A stretch of DNA of 64,000 nucleotides from Pyropia yezoensis (taxonomy: Eukaryota > Rhodophyta > Bangiophyceae > Bangiales > Bangiaceae): NCBI GenBank assembly GCA_009829735.1, contig CM020620.1:22666020-22730019 (forward strand), given 5' to 3'. Below the pieces are notes generated by a model that searched no databases, was not told the origin of the DNA, and worked only from the letters and a program-made list of their open reading frames with translations. Below, piece by piece: positions 1-10,200 of the stretch; position 1 is the first letter of the stretch, and each line of letters begins with the position of its first letter. A program made the position numbers and the translations under genes.

Positions 1-463
1 AGTTGGGCGCCCCGACGGGGGTGCCATTGTAGCCCGTCGACACGATCCGCCGGTCCACCGTGACGACCGCGCCGACGCGGCGGCGCATGCAGTTGGTGCG
101 CGCCGCGGCCAGGCGGGCGAGCGCCATAAAGTAGGCGTCCCAGGGGGGGCGCCGGTGCGCCGGCGACAGCAGGTCCGCCGCGTGCAGCGCCGCGTGCAGC
201 GGCGGCAGCGCCGCGTGCGCGTTGAGGATGGTCAGTGCGGGGCGGACACGCGGAAAGGGGGAGGGGGGGGTGCCGGGGGGGGCGGGGGCGGGGGCGGGGG
301 GAACCGCCCGGCATCGTCCGCGCCCACAAACGCGGCCAGCGAGTGGGGACAGTCGGGGTGGGGGTGCGCGTGGATGGCGTCTGCCGCCGCCGCCGCGCCG
401 CCATTCGTGTGCGCCCGTGCAGTTGGTCCGTCACCAACGGCGGCGGCGGCGGCGCCACCGCCG

Positions 464-500
<37 letters not shown>

Positions 501-883
501 GACCACCGCCGTCCTCGGCTCCCCCCCCCCCCCCCCCCCGCCAGCGGCCGCCACGGCGGGCGGCGGGGTCCCGCACGGGCACCCCCCCCCCCCCCCAGCC
601 TCGCCACGTGCCGCGCGTACCGCACGAGCACCGGCGCGTCGACGCGGACGAGGAGGAAGTAGGGGCGTTTGGCGAGGCCCGCCACCGGGTCCAGCTCCCC
701 CCCCCCCACCGACCGGATGACCACGTGGACGGCGGGGCGCCAGGCGGCGGCGAGCAGGCCCGCCCGGCGGGGGGAGAGGAGCTCCGCCACGCTGTCCACG
801 CGCGTGGCGCCAGTGGTGGCGGCGAGCCACGCGGCGACGGTCGCTTTGCCGGCGCAGGGGGGGCCAATGAGGCCAATGATCAT
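1..883 (-). CDS. dCMP deaminase with N-terminal P-loop domain (partial, frame-broken)
   Basis: Deaminates dCMP to dUMP for dTTP synthesis. ATG at 883 opens a P-loop-like domain (IGPPCAGKATVAAWL) followed by KRPYFLLVRVDAPVLVRYARH, the layout of the fungal DCD1-type enzyme. After a low-complexity insert the frame changes. A stretch reading HSLAAFVGADDAGRF lies near 300-350. The start of the deaminase domain (LLSPAHRRPPWDAYFMALA, then NCMRRRVGAVV and STGYNGTP) reads from about 230 to 1. The first and last blocks share one frame and the middle block is in another, with switches at long poly-C and GCC tracts. The HAE and PCxxC zinc motifs would lie beyond the window edge. The frame breaks could be homopolymer errors, a real lesion or unrecognised introns. 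Family assignment is firm; the gene model is not. Confidence 0.8.
439..596. repeat. GCC microsatellite and poly-C tracts inside the dCMP deaminase gene
   Basis: A GCC/GGC trinucleotide run (about 439-510) is followed by a 19-base C run (521-539) and a 15-base C run (582-596). They would encode Gly, Ala or Arg runs depending on frame. They coincide with the place where the deaminase reading frame is lost. Confidence 0.85.
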
Positions 884-1919
884 GGTGTGCGGCCGAGGGA
901 GACGGAATAGGGGGGGGGGGGGGGAGGTGAGTGGATGGACGAGTGTAAGGGGATGACAAGGGGGGGGGAGGGAGGGGGATAGCGGCTGGTGGAAAAATAT
1001 GGTCAGGGGGCGGGGGGGGGGGGGGAGGAGGGGGGGGAAGGGGACCTGGCGATGGCTGGCGCTGCCACGGGGAGGGTGGCCGCACTGCAGCGGGGGGGGG
1101 GGGAGGCTCTTTCGCCGAGAGCCTCGTCGACGCCACAGGGTCCCTGTCAAGGATGACGTCGATTTCAGAGCCGCCCGCCCGCGCCGCCGCACGAGCCGCG
1201 GCGCGCCCGTCTTGATCCGCGGCGCTGCCGCCCAGGCCGGGACGCGACGGCGGCGGCGGCGGCACGCGCCGCGGCCGACGCGCCGCAGCCCGGCCGGCGC
1301 GCGCGTCGACGCGCTGCCTTGGCGGCTCTCACGAGGCGAGAGGGGGGGGAGGAGGTGGGGGGGGGGGGGGGGTGGAGGGGAGGAGGGGGCGGTGGCAGGG
1401 GGGCTGGTGGCGGGGCGTGTGACCACACCCCCGGCGGCCCGTGCGCACCGCGGAGGCGGTGGCGGTCTTGTTGCTTGTCGGCGGTTGGGGGGGAGTGTGA
1501 GGGTTTTTGGGGGCACGCCTGCGCGTCGGGGGGGGGAGGACTCCCAGACGGCTGTGGGCGGGCAGGGCTGGCCGGCCGGCCGCCCCCACGAGGGAGGGGG
1601 GGAGCTACGGCCGCGTCGGTGCCGGCCGCCCCCGGCCAGCGCCGCAGCAGGAGACGAGGGGGTGGTGGGGTGGGGAGGGCGCCCGGGGGGGGAGGAGGGG
1701 CTGCCCCCCAAAAGAGGGGCGGACGTGTGCGGGCGACGGGGGGATAACGCACAAAGAGGGTTTGCAAAAAAAAAAACAGCGCACAACGACGCAGGCGGGC
1801 ACACCCTATTCCCTCGACGCGGCCGTGGCCCCCGCTCACTTGTATGTACATGGGGCGCTGCGCTGCGCTTTGCGGGGGTGCCCGCCAACCAAGGGGCACC
1901 CCACCCACGCACGGCCTGC
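884..1919. other. Intergenic region, G-rich homopolymers
   Basis: Upstream of the dCMP deaminase and downstream of the DOMON-Hint gene. It holds many runs of 8-14 G and one A10 run near 1766. Long open frames here are an effect of high GC; none resembles a known protein. Confidence 0.6.
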
Positions 1920-4900
1920 CTAGTAGACCACCGCCGGGCCGCCCGGCAGGACGCCCGCCAGCCGGGAAGAGCCGGTGAGGAGGGCGCCCAGCCAGCCGCC
2001 GCCGAGCGCGTACGCGGCGCGGAGGGGCGCCAGCGCGGCGGCCGCCAGCCGTGGCTCCACCGCCGTCGTGTAGGTGGACGCCACGACGCCGTCGACGAGG
2101 ATGTCCCCGTGGAGGGTCTGCGGGTTGTACAGGCCGCGGCCGGGCCGGGTCGCCACGGCCGTCACCACCCCCGTTGACCCGTCGGCCCGGACCAGCACGT
2201 CACCCACCACCACCGTGCCCGCCGCCGCCAGCCGCCCATTGACCGACAGGTAATGGCCAGGCGTCAGCCGCAGCGCCCGTGCGTGCGCAGAGCAGGTGTC
2301 CTCGATGGGTGCAACAGTCAGCTCCACAAATGTCGACACCGCCGCGGCATCCGCGTGCGTAAAGGCAAAGACGTCCGAGAAGCGGCCGCCGCCAACCGCC
2401 ACCGTGTCGCCAATCGCCAGCTCGTCCATGCGGACGCGCGCTCCTGACGCCAGCGTCGCGGTCGCGTCGGCCGGGAAGCACGCGGCCACCGCATCCGCTA
2501 CGCCAGAGGCCGCCTCACCGATATCGTCCCCGTTGGCGGCAGGCGATGGCATCGGAGTCACGCGAACGCCAAACAGGTTCACGATGCCTGCCTCAGCCAG
2601 CGTGTGGCCGGGAAGGTTCGTCAGCGACGGCGCCACCTCACCAATCGACCAGATGGCGTTCGTCATCGGGCCCCCAATCCCAGGCACCGCCGACAGCGGC
2701 CGCTCAAAGTACACCTTGATCAGCTCACCGTCCCGCTCCGCTGACACGTTGTCGTACGCTCCCATGATTGCCGCGTCCTCGGCAGGCTGCACACCCGCCG
2801 GTGTGCGTGCTGCAATGGAGTACACCCGCGCCGTCGTCTCCCCGTCCTCGGTCGTCACACCAATCACAGCCAGCTTGTTCGGGTTGCCCAGCATCAGCTG
2901 GTCCGCCCCAGAAAAGCTGAACGCCGCCCACCCAGGCGTCACCGCCGTGAACAGCATTATCAGCGTATCGTTGGCGGGGTTGGTCTGCCACAGCAGCCGC
3001 ATCCCAATGTCGCCAGCCAGTGTACGGCACGAGCGGAACTGCATGGGCCCGCCGTTGTAGTCAATGAGGCAATCAGGGTTAGGCGTCGCCATGGGCGCGC
3101 CCCCAACAGGCGCCACCACTGGAGCCGGACTCGCGACCGGCACAGGGGTCGGCGTCACGCGCACGCCAAACAGGTTCACGATTCCTGCCTCAGCCAGCGT
3201 GTGGCCGGGAAGGTTCGTCAGCGACGGCGCCACCTCACCAATCGACCAGATGGCGTTCGTCATCGGGCCCCCAATCCCAGGCACCGCCGACAGCGGCCGC
3301 TCAAAGTACACCTTGATCAGCTCACCGTCCCGCTCCGCTGACACGTTGTCGTACGCTCCCATGATTGCCGCGTCCTCGGCAGGCTGCACACCCGCCGGTG
3401 TGCGTGCTGCAATGGAGTACACCCGCGCCGTCGTCTCCCCGTCCTCGGTCGTCACACCAATCACAGCCAGCTTGTTCGGGTTGCCCAGCATCAGCTGGTC
3501 CGCCCCAGAAAAGCTGAACGCCGCCCACCCAGGCGTCACCGCCGTGAACAGCATTATCAGCGTATCGTTGGCGGGGTTGGTCTGCCACAGCAGCCGCATC
3601 CCAATGTCGCCAGCCAGTGTACGGCACGAGCGGAACTGCATGGGCCCGCCGTTGTAGTCAATGAGGCAATCAGGGTTAGGCGTCGCCATGGGCGGACCGC
3701 CAACAGGCACCATCACCGGCGCCGGAGTGGGCGCGCCGCCACCCGGCGGCAAGAACGGCAGACCAACTGGACCGGGCGCCGGAACAGGGGTCGGCGTCAC
3801 GCGCACGCCAAACAGGTTCACGATTCCTGCCTCAGCCAGCGTGTGGCCGGGAAGGTTCGTCAGCGACGGCGCCACCTCACCAATCGACCAGATGGCGTTC
3901 GTCATCGGGCCCCCAATCCCAGGCACCGCCGACAGCGGCCGCTCAAAGTACACCTTGATCAGCTCACCGTCCCGCTCCGCTGACACGTTGTCGTACGCTC
4001 CCATGATCGCCGCGTCCTCGGCAGGCTGCACACCCGCCGGTGTGCGTGCTGCAATGGAGTACACCCGCGCTGTCGTCTCCCCGTCCTCGGTCGTCACACC
4101 AATCACAGCCAGCTTGTTCGGGTTGCCCAGCATCAGCTGGTCCGCCCCAGAAAAGCTGAACGCCGCCCACCCAGGCGTCACCGCCGTGAACAGCATTATC
4201 AGCGTATCGTTGGCGGGGTTGGTCTGCCACAGCAGCCGCATCCCAATGTCGCCAGCCAGTGTACGGCACGAGCGGAACTGCATGGGCCCGCCGTTGTAGT
4301 CAATGAGGCAATCAGGGTTAGGCGTCGCCATGGGCGGACCGCCAACAGGCACCATCACCGGCGCCGGAGTGGGCGCGCCGCCACCCGGCGGCAAGAACGG
4401 CAGACCAACTGGACCGGGCGCCGGAACAGGGGTCGGCGTCACGCGCACGCCAAACAGGTTCACGATTCCTGCCTCAGCCAGCGTGTGGCCGGGAAGGTTC
4501 GTCAGCGACGGCGCCACCTCACCAATCGACCAGATGGCGTTCGTCATCGGGCCCCCAATCCCAGGCACCGCCGACAGCGGCCGCTCAAAGTACACCTTGA
4601 TCAGCTCACCGTCCCGCTCCGCTGACACGTTGTCGTACGCTCCCATGATCGCCGCGTCCTCGGCAGGCTGCACACCCGCCGGTGTGCGTGCTGCAATGGA
4701 GTACACCCGCGCTGTCGTCTCCCCGTCCTCGGTCGTCACACCAATCACAGCCAGCTTGTTCGGGTTGCCCAGCATCAGCTGGTCCGCCCCAGAAAAGCTG
4801 AACGCCGCCCACCCAGGCGTCACCGCCGTGAACAGCATTATCAGCGTATCGTTGGCGGGGTTGGTCTGCCACAGCAGCCGCATCCCAATGTCGCCAGCCA

Positions 4901-5654
4901 GTGTACGGCACGAGCGGAACTGCATGGGCCCGCCGTTGTAGTCAATGAGGCAATCAGGGTTAGGCGTCGCCATGGGCGGACCGCCAACGGGTGCCATCAC
5001 CGGCGCCGGTACTGGCACGACGACCTGCTCGGGAGCAGGCATCATGCCGCCGGGGAAGCCGCGGGGCTGGTAGGGTGCCATCATCTGCGGACCCATCACA
5101 ACCGGCTGGAACCTCCCCATCCCTGGCCAAGGGCGGGCCTTGAGCGTCGGCACCGTGACAGGCAGCATACCTGCCGTCCACACCATGGGCACATAAGTAG
5201 ACGCCATCACGGGCGTAGGCATCTGGCGGTGGAAATAGACCTTGACCAACATCCCATCCAGCTCCGACTCTAGCTGTGACACTCCATGACCCGTGCCCCG
5301 ACCACGCAGCGCCACAACAGCCGCCTCGGCCCCGCTGCCGTCATACTTCAACGCCCCCACCACAGCCACCTTCGGCGGCAACCCAAACGTGTAGTCCGAG
5401 TCAACGAGGGAAACGGCCGCCCAGCCCGTAGCGGTCAGCGACGCAGGGTAGGTGTACATAGCCGTCAGCACGTTGTTGGCACCCATCGACCAGTACATCC
5501 GCATCCCAGCGGTACCCATCGGAGCGCACGAGTCAAAGGTGTGAAGCGACCCGCCAAAGCGCATGTCGCAGGGCGGCGCAGCGGCCCCGGAGGCCGCAGC
5601 GCCCACAACCGCCGCCACAACGGCAGCAGCCGCCAGGCGCAAGGACGGGGCCAT
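1920..5654 (-). CDS. Secreted five-DOMON protein with C-terminal Hedgehog-type Hint domain
   Basis: 1,244 residues from the ATG at 5654, chosen because it starts a signal peptide (MAPSLRLAAAAVVAAVV). An upstream in-frame extension would run through the TATA box. One divergent DOMON domain (about 26-175) precedes four almost identical DOMON repeats that begin with MATPNPDC at residues 228, 442, 656 and 855, joined by Pro-rich linkers. DOMON domains bind heme or sugar at the cell surface. Residues 1059-1244 form a Hint domain: CFPADATATL with nucleophile Cys1059, the TPGH block (Thr1131, His1134), NPQTLHGDILVDGVVASTY, and a tail resembling the end of the Hedgehog Hog domain. The catalytic residues for the N-to-S acyl shift are present, so self-cleavage before Cys1059 is likely, releasing the DOMON part possibly linked to a nucleophile. 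The acceptor is unknown. No transmembrane cytochrome b561 domain is present. Confidence 0.9.
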   Translation of the reverse strand: MAPSLRLAAAAVVAAVVGAAASGAAAPPCDMRFGGSLHTFDSCAPMGTAGMRMYWSMGANNVLTAMYTYPASLTATGWAAVSLVDSDYTFGLPPKVAVVGALKYDGSGAEAAVVALRGRGTGHGVSQLESELDGMLVKVYFHRQMPTPVMASTYVPMVWTAGMLPVTVPTLKARPWPGMGRFQPVVMGPQMMAPYQPRGFPGGMMPAPEQVVVPVPAPVMAPVGGPPMATPNPDCLIDYNGGPMQFRSCRTLAGDIGMRLLWQTNPANDTLIMLFTAVTPGWAAFSFSGADQLMLGNPNKLAVIGVTTEDGETTARVYSIAARTPAGVQPAEDAAIMGAYDNVSAERDGELIKVYFERPLSAVPGIGGPMTNAIWSIGEVAPSLTNLPGHTLAEAGIVNLFGVRVTPTPVPAPGPVGLPFLPPGGGAPTPAPVMVPVGGPPMATPNPDCLIDYNGGPMQFRSCRTLAGDIGMRLLWQTNPANDTLIMLFTAVTPGWAAFSFSGADQLMLGNPNKLAVIGVTTEDGETTARVYSIAARTPAGVQPAEDAAIMGAYDNVSAERDGELIKVYFERPLSAVPGIGGPMTNAIWSIGEVAPSLTNLPGHTLAEAGIVNLFGVRVTPTPVPAPGPVGLPFLPPGGGAPTPAPVMVPVGGPPMATPNPDCLIDYNGGPMQFRSCRTLAGDIGMRLLWQTNPANDTLIMLFTAVTPGWAAFSFSGADQLMLGNPNKLAVIGVTTEDGETTARVYSIAARTPAGVQPAEDAAIMGAYDNVSAERDGELIKVYFERPLSAVPGIGGPMTNAIWSIGEVAPSLTNLPGHTLAEAGIVNLFGVRVTPTPVPVASPAPVVAPVGGAPMATPNPDCLIDYNGGPMQFRSCRTLAGDIGMRLLWQTNPANDTLIMLFTAVTPGWAAFSFSGADQLMLGNPNKLAVIGVTTEDGETTARVYSIAARTPAGVQPAEDAAIMGAYDNVSAERDGELIKVYFERPLSAVPGIGGPMTNAIWSIGEVAPSLTNLPGHTLAEAGIVNLFGVRVTPMPSPAANGDDIGEAASGVADAVAACFPADATATLASGARVRMDELAIGDTVAVGGGRFSDVFAFTHADAAAVSTFVELTVAPIEDTCSAHARALRLTPGHYLSVNGRLAAAGTVVVGDVLVRADGSTGVVTAVATRPGRGLYNPQTLHGDILVDGVVASTYTTAVEPRLAAAALAPLRAAYALGGGWLGALLTGSSRLAGVLPGGPAVVY
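2548..4973 (-). repeat. Four tandem DOMON-coding repeats (642/642/597 bp spacing)
   Basis: Copies start (coding strand) at 4973, 4331, 3689 and 3092 and are nearly identical at DNA level, including third codon positions. The two 5' copies share ATC and GCTGTC variants where the two 3' copies have ATT and GCCGTC. The third linker differs (VASPAPVVAPVGGAP). This pattern indicates stepwise duplication or gene conversion. Confidence 0.95.
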
Positions 5655-5833
5655 GGCGGTTGGCAACGTCGAGGGCAGGGCCAGGGGGAGAGGGTAGCGG
5701 CAAGGCAACTGGAGAACGGCCCACGCCCCAACGCGGAGGATAGCCGGGATAGGGTAGAGGAGGTCCAGCGATGGGACCGGCTTCGATGAGGGTTGGAGAG
5801 AAGAGATGCCTCCTCCGTCGGCACCGCGGCCGC

Positions 5834-5840
5834 TATATAC
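5834..5840 (-). promoter_or_regulatory. Putative TATA box of the DOMON-Hint gene
   Basis: The minus strand reads GTATATAG about 180 bp upstream of the ATG at 5654. The surrounding sequence is GC-rich, so the motif stands out. Confidence 0.45.
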
Positions 5841-7032
5841 CCACCGCGGGGAGAAGGGTACAAGGGCGGAGGGGAGGAGTGAAGCCGGGGCTGAGCGGAG
5901 AAATTGCCCACAAGCACTGCTACGGCGTGCTGCACCGGTGCGCCCGCCGCCAGCCACTGACGGCCACCACCATCGCACAGGCTACCCAAGCTGCCACGAA
6001 CCCACGAACCCAACACCGTCTTCCAGCGGGGTGTCTAGGCGCCTCCACGCCTCAGGCGCGATCCTCTATCCACGGCAGCACAGCCATGACCATAACGTGC
6101 GCAGGCCTGCGTCACCCGCCCAGTGGGGTCTTCCAACCAAGTCACTGGGGTGGGGGCTTGCCACTGGGGCCAACACTGCCCATCGCGCAAAACGAGGACT
6201 CACCCCCCGTACGAAACCTGCACCGCACAAACCGATCAACGACCTCTGCCCCCGAACATGGCGGCGCACCAGGGTGTTGGCTGTAGCACCTGGTACTGCC
6301 GCGGCCACCAACCGCCCCTTCCCCGCCGCCACGGCAGTCGGCTCGTGGCACCAGCGGAAGCAAAAATCCAGAGCGCGGCCCAGCCACCGCTTCGTGTCTG
6401 CCGCTGGCGGTGATTGTGGGGAGTGGGCACGGGGCTCTGGGTTCGCTACGGAAGACCGTGCAGCATCCTTGTCGACGTGAGCGGCTACAAACGAGGGCCG
6501 TGGAGCGCCATGGCGACTATGATGGCCAGGTCGAATCGTGGAGCGTCTGGACGACCACACATGGGCTCGCGTGGGTAGTCGTGGCGCGCGCGACGGACGG
6601 GCAGTCGCGGACAAGTCGTGGCGCGCGGAGCGCGGGATGCTCACACGCTCGAAAGGTGGCAGCCCATGGCGGTCTCAATTCCGGTGCACAGTACAGTACG
6701 TCTGACAAGATTTATTGTCAAGTAGTACAGTTTTTTATTGACACTTATATCGCGGCACGATTCTGGTTGTGCGAAGTAAGTTTGCAGACCCTGTCTCGTG
6801 CAGATCACAATCTCAAGCGATTGCGGTGGATGCTGCGGGACACTGCAACTTGAGTCACTCCGCAATGGACGCTGATCCCGTTCGCAGCATGCTGCACGTC
6901 GCAACGATGAGGTGGCTCGCGGAATCTCCTGCGATGCGCCAGCTGGAGGCGGGTCTTGTCCGCCGCGTCGTCGCCCAGCCGCCACGCGGTTGGGCGACGA
7001 CTGGGTGACGGAATTTGGCGTGTCGCTTCCAA
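5841..7032. other. Intergenic region between divergent DOMON-Hint and TspO genes
   Basis: Mixed composition, with a lower-GC patch near 6680-6850. Several open frames of 60-220 codons exist on both strands. None has a recognisable domain or a convincing start. Confidence 0.5.
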
Positions 7033-7294
7033 TGTGCTGTCCCTGCCGACACTGCGCAGCCCTTTGTCCCCGCTGTCCTGCGTAGACCCCTCTTCCGTCA
7101 CGCTTTCTCTTCTGTCACCGTCGCGCTCTCCCTAGTTCCCTTTCACGACGGTGTGCCGCATCCATCGCACCGCGTGTGCTGTCCCCGCTGACACTACACG
7201 CCTGCCTTCTACGGCGCTGAGCTATATCCCCCCTCTTCACGGCACGGCTTTTTCCTCTGCTACCTTGGTGCTGTCCCTAGTCGCCCTTCTCGAC
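7033..7294. repeat. Imperfect ~118-bp tandem duplication upstream of TspO
   Basis: Segments 7033-7149 and 7175-7294 share GTGCTGTCC...GCTGACAC-like starts, a CACGGCTTT/CACGCTTTC-like middle and a CCCTAG...CCCTT end at an offset of 142-145 bp. The second copy contains TATAT at 7223-7227, about 75 bp before the TspO ATG, and the first does not. The region probably includes the TspO core promoter and 5' UTR. Confidence 0.55.
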
Positions 7295-7299
7295 CTGCG

Positions 7300-7884
7300 A
7301 TGTTGGACCCTCAAGCCCTCTTTTCTGTCTCCCTGTCCATTGCGTTTCCAGTGTTGTTGGGCTTTGCCGGTGCCCGCTTCACGCTCAACTCGGTGCGCGA
7401 CTGGTATCCGTCGGTGAAAAAACCATCGTGGGTCCCTCCAAACGTCCTGTTCCCCATTGCGTGGACCCTCCTCTACGCATCCATGGGGTTGGCGGCGCAC
7501 CGGGTCGCGTCCTTGACGGGCTGGCTTTCTCGCGAGCTGCTGGTCTACTATGCTGGGAGCTTGCTGCTGAATGTGTCCTGGTCGCCGATCTTCTTTGGCT
7601 TCGGCTGGATGGACGTGGCGTTGGTCGTCATTTTCACCCTGTGGGCAGTTGTTGCGGGTGTTTTGATCCCGGCCTTTGCACGTGTGGATCCTACCGCCGG
7701 AGCGCTTCTGGTGCCGTACGCGTGCTTCTTGACGTTTGCTATGGCCCTTAACACCAGGCTGCTCATGCTCAACCCGCGGGAAGTCGCGTGGAAGGGCACC
7801 TCCCGCCTGCTGGTGGGGCGTTTGGGGGTAAAGGGGGGCACTAAGCGCAAGACTCCCCCGCGCATGGCGCCGCAGGAGCTGTGA
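7300..7884 (+). CDS. TspO/MBR family tryptophan-rich sensory protein
   Basis: 194 residues with five predicted membrane segments. Family landmarks are WYPSVKKPSWVPPN, FPIAWTLLYASMG, LLLNVSWSPIFFGF and ALNTRLLMLNPR. TspO/translocator proteins bind tetrapyrroles and cholesterol and are linked to porphyrin stress responses in bacteria, plants and algae. Localisation here could be mitochondrial, ER or plastid-envelope; no clear presequence is seen. A basic tail of about 30 residues after the last helix (KGGTKRKTPPR) is an extension. Single exon, divergent from the DOMON-Hint gene. Confidence 0.92.
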   Translation: MLDPQALFSVSLSIAFPVLLGFAGARFTLNSVRDWYPSVKKPSWVPPNVLFPIAWTLLYASMGLAAHRVASLTGWLSRELLVYYAGSLLLNVSWSPIFFGFGWMDVALVVIFTLWAVVAGVLIPAFARVDPTAGALLVPYACFLTFAMALNTRLLMLNPREVAWKGTSRLLVGRLGVKGGTKRKTPPRMAPQEL

Positions 7885-8866
7885 AGGTGGCAGCCATTGC
7901 GCATGAGTATGGAGCGCACCGCGGCGTGGACGGCTGTCGATGGCCTACGTCACGACAGAGCGCCGGTGGTGGTACCTAGCTGACGGTGACACCCAGCTGG
8001 CGTTGGTACCCACCTGATGTGTGTACCCAGCGGACGTTGGTGTCTAGCTCGCTCGGGAACCCAGCGCGGATGTTGGCACACGGCGACGCTTTGCATTCTT
8101 AGGAGGCGGTCGCGCAGCGCCGCCCGGCTGGGCCAGGCTAAGGCGGGGGGTGCCGCGGCATTACGGCCGCGCCACTCCCAAGGCGTGGATGAGCACATGA
8201 GTTTTGCTGGCGGAAGTGTCACCGCGCTCACCTGTCGACCCATGCGAGCGCGGTTCTTGGCGAGACTGGCGAAGGTGGTGCGTGGCACGGGTGAGGGCCT
8301 GCGCGGCGTGACTGACCGCGCAAGCACCCAGCTTGAGGCGGACGAGCGATATGGGGTCGTTTGCGCTATACATATGTGCACGCGGTGCATGATCAATAGT
8401 TTTGGTGCCTGCTGAGAACACGCCTGTATGGCTTCACCCTGCCATTCCAGCACCAAGCTGTGTCGTGCGTAGTCCTTTGTGCATCGACCGACGTCCAGTA
8501 ACCGGCACAGTCAATCCCCGACCTTGTACCACCCCCGTATAAGCCCAGGTGGGCCTATAACGAGTTGGCCGACAGTCTTCCACAGTCATTCAGAGCAGCG
8601 AGAGAGGCGCGGGCGGCTTTTCTGGAGCGATTGATTGGCGAGCACGCACCTGCGTCGCGGTGCCTACAGCTGTAATGCTCGCCATAGGGGTGGGTCATCA
8701 TCGAGGAATGACTGTACATCACATCTACCAGTCACTATTCCCGTCGTCGTCACCGCCTTCCGCCGCCTCGTCAAAGGGAAATGCCTGAGGTGCAAGAACG
8801 CCATCAACCAGACAGAAAATCCAGGAATTACTCGATCCCCCCGTACTGGTCTCGGCTCCCCCAGCA
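7885..8866. other. Intergenic region downstream of TspO
   Basis: No recognisable gene. A short repetitive stretch of ACCCAGCTGG / ACCCAGCGGACG-like motifs lies at 7970-8075. Confidence 0.5.
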
Positions 8867-9495
8867 CAGCACTGGTTATCCCCTGTCAAGATACAAGCCC
8901 GATTTGCTTCGTTGTGCAAATTCTTGCCCTGCTCGAACACGGAAATGAACGGCTTGAGCATAATTTTGCTTTTCTGATCGAGGGGATGGGCTGAGGCCAA
9001 AGAATCTCCACCAGGATGACCGACACGACGGCCGCTGTCGGTGTTCTGCCAACCAATGACAACAGCGGTGGCGCTGCTGTTTGCTGGATAGAGCGTTCCA
9101 TTGGTCAGAATTGACGCCGTAGATGTCGAGCAAGGTGGAGAGATTTTTCCAAGCAGACCCTTGAAAGCTGTCGTCGCGCAGGTTTTTGCTTAACCAGTGC
9201 GAGAGATTGCGCGGTTTTTAAACGCGATTGTATAAACATTGCACCCAGGTGCAGCGATGGTCGGTCGCTTCTTTGCGCTTCACGAGAGTGCTCTCCTGCC
9301 CCGTGCGCTTCCGGTCATACCTAGGGAGGTGGCGACTACCAATCGCCCGAGCTGTTATAGGCAGAACGCGAGAAGCAGGGGTAAAAGCGGTGTCTATGAT
9401 GCCTTGAGGGGGGGTCAATGCAGGTTTTATGCAGGTTTTTGCTCGAAAATTTCCCAAAAAAGCAAGAAAAGTTTGACAGGCGATAAGCAGTGCTG
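8867..9495 (+). mobile_element. MITE-like DNA element, copy A
   Basis: 629 bp bounded by inverted ends. The left end reads CAGCACTGGTTATCCCCTG; the reverse complement of the right end reads CAGCACTGCTTATCGCCTG. No transposase-like protein is encoded. The same element occurs in opposite orientation at 10201-10843. No exact target duplication is visible, so the superfamily is open. The CAG end resembles hAT-type termini, but that alone is weak. Confidence 0.75.
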
Positions 9496-10200
9496 CGCAG
9501 GGAGCAGCGCAGTGCGGCTTAAAGCGTGGTCACGGAATCGGCCCGATTTCTTGCTCAGATCTGTTGTCGACTTCTTGCAACCCCTCTGTATGGCATGCTG
9601 GAGGCCTACGAATCAGCTTGTTTTTTTGGAAGTCTTGTTCGCGACGCTTCTGCCCGGAAGCCACGTGCTCATGATACACGACGTGAAGCGTCACCATCAG
9701 AGCTCTCTTGTGATGTGCTTTGAGCACATGGCCGTCGTGCAACTATACCATTTGGCAGTTTTATGCAAGTAGACAAGAAAAGCGCTTGCGCAAACGCTCA
9801 TGACCAAGTGCACATTCGCGAAAAGTCTGGTCAATATCTCAGGGTTAAGGAAGTGCTTGTTGACGTTCTAGCAGTGATTGCTGACTCGCTTGCGCGAAAA
9901 GCTGCCACGATCTCATGTCTGCGGACGGTCACGCGGAGTGTGATTGCGTAGTTTCAGTGTCTCCAACCATGACTTGGCATCTATAATTTGTTTCCATTCT
10001 CTGAGTCTTACTTTGAATACGTTGGGTACTTGTGCGTTAGTATCTGCCACCAGCAGCTGCTGCAGCCGCCTGGCCCTGACGGCGGAAGAGTCTGCGACGT
10101 ATCTGGGCCGTTCTGCTTCTCCCTACAGGTTGCGCCGCCGTCCCCGTCAGTAATGGGGCTGCCTCGTGTGAACTGGAGGGTAGGTCAATGACGCCAAGCG
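9496..10200. other. Spacer between the inverted MITE copies
   Basis: 705 bp without a recognisable coding region. A stretch near 9530-9590 (GCCCGATTTCTTGCTCAGATCT) loosely resembles the outer part of the flanking elements and may be a degraded fragment. Confidence 0.45.

Noticed and set aside
431..1912. 493-codon minus-strand open frame running upstream of the dCMP deaminase start
   Set aside because: Homology begins only at the ATG at 883. The upstream part is G/C homopolymer DNA kept open by base composition.
2296..4941. Repeated ~200-codon plus-strand open frames
   Set aside because: Antisense shadows of the DOMON repeats; they repeat with the same period as the real gene.
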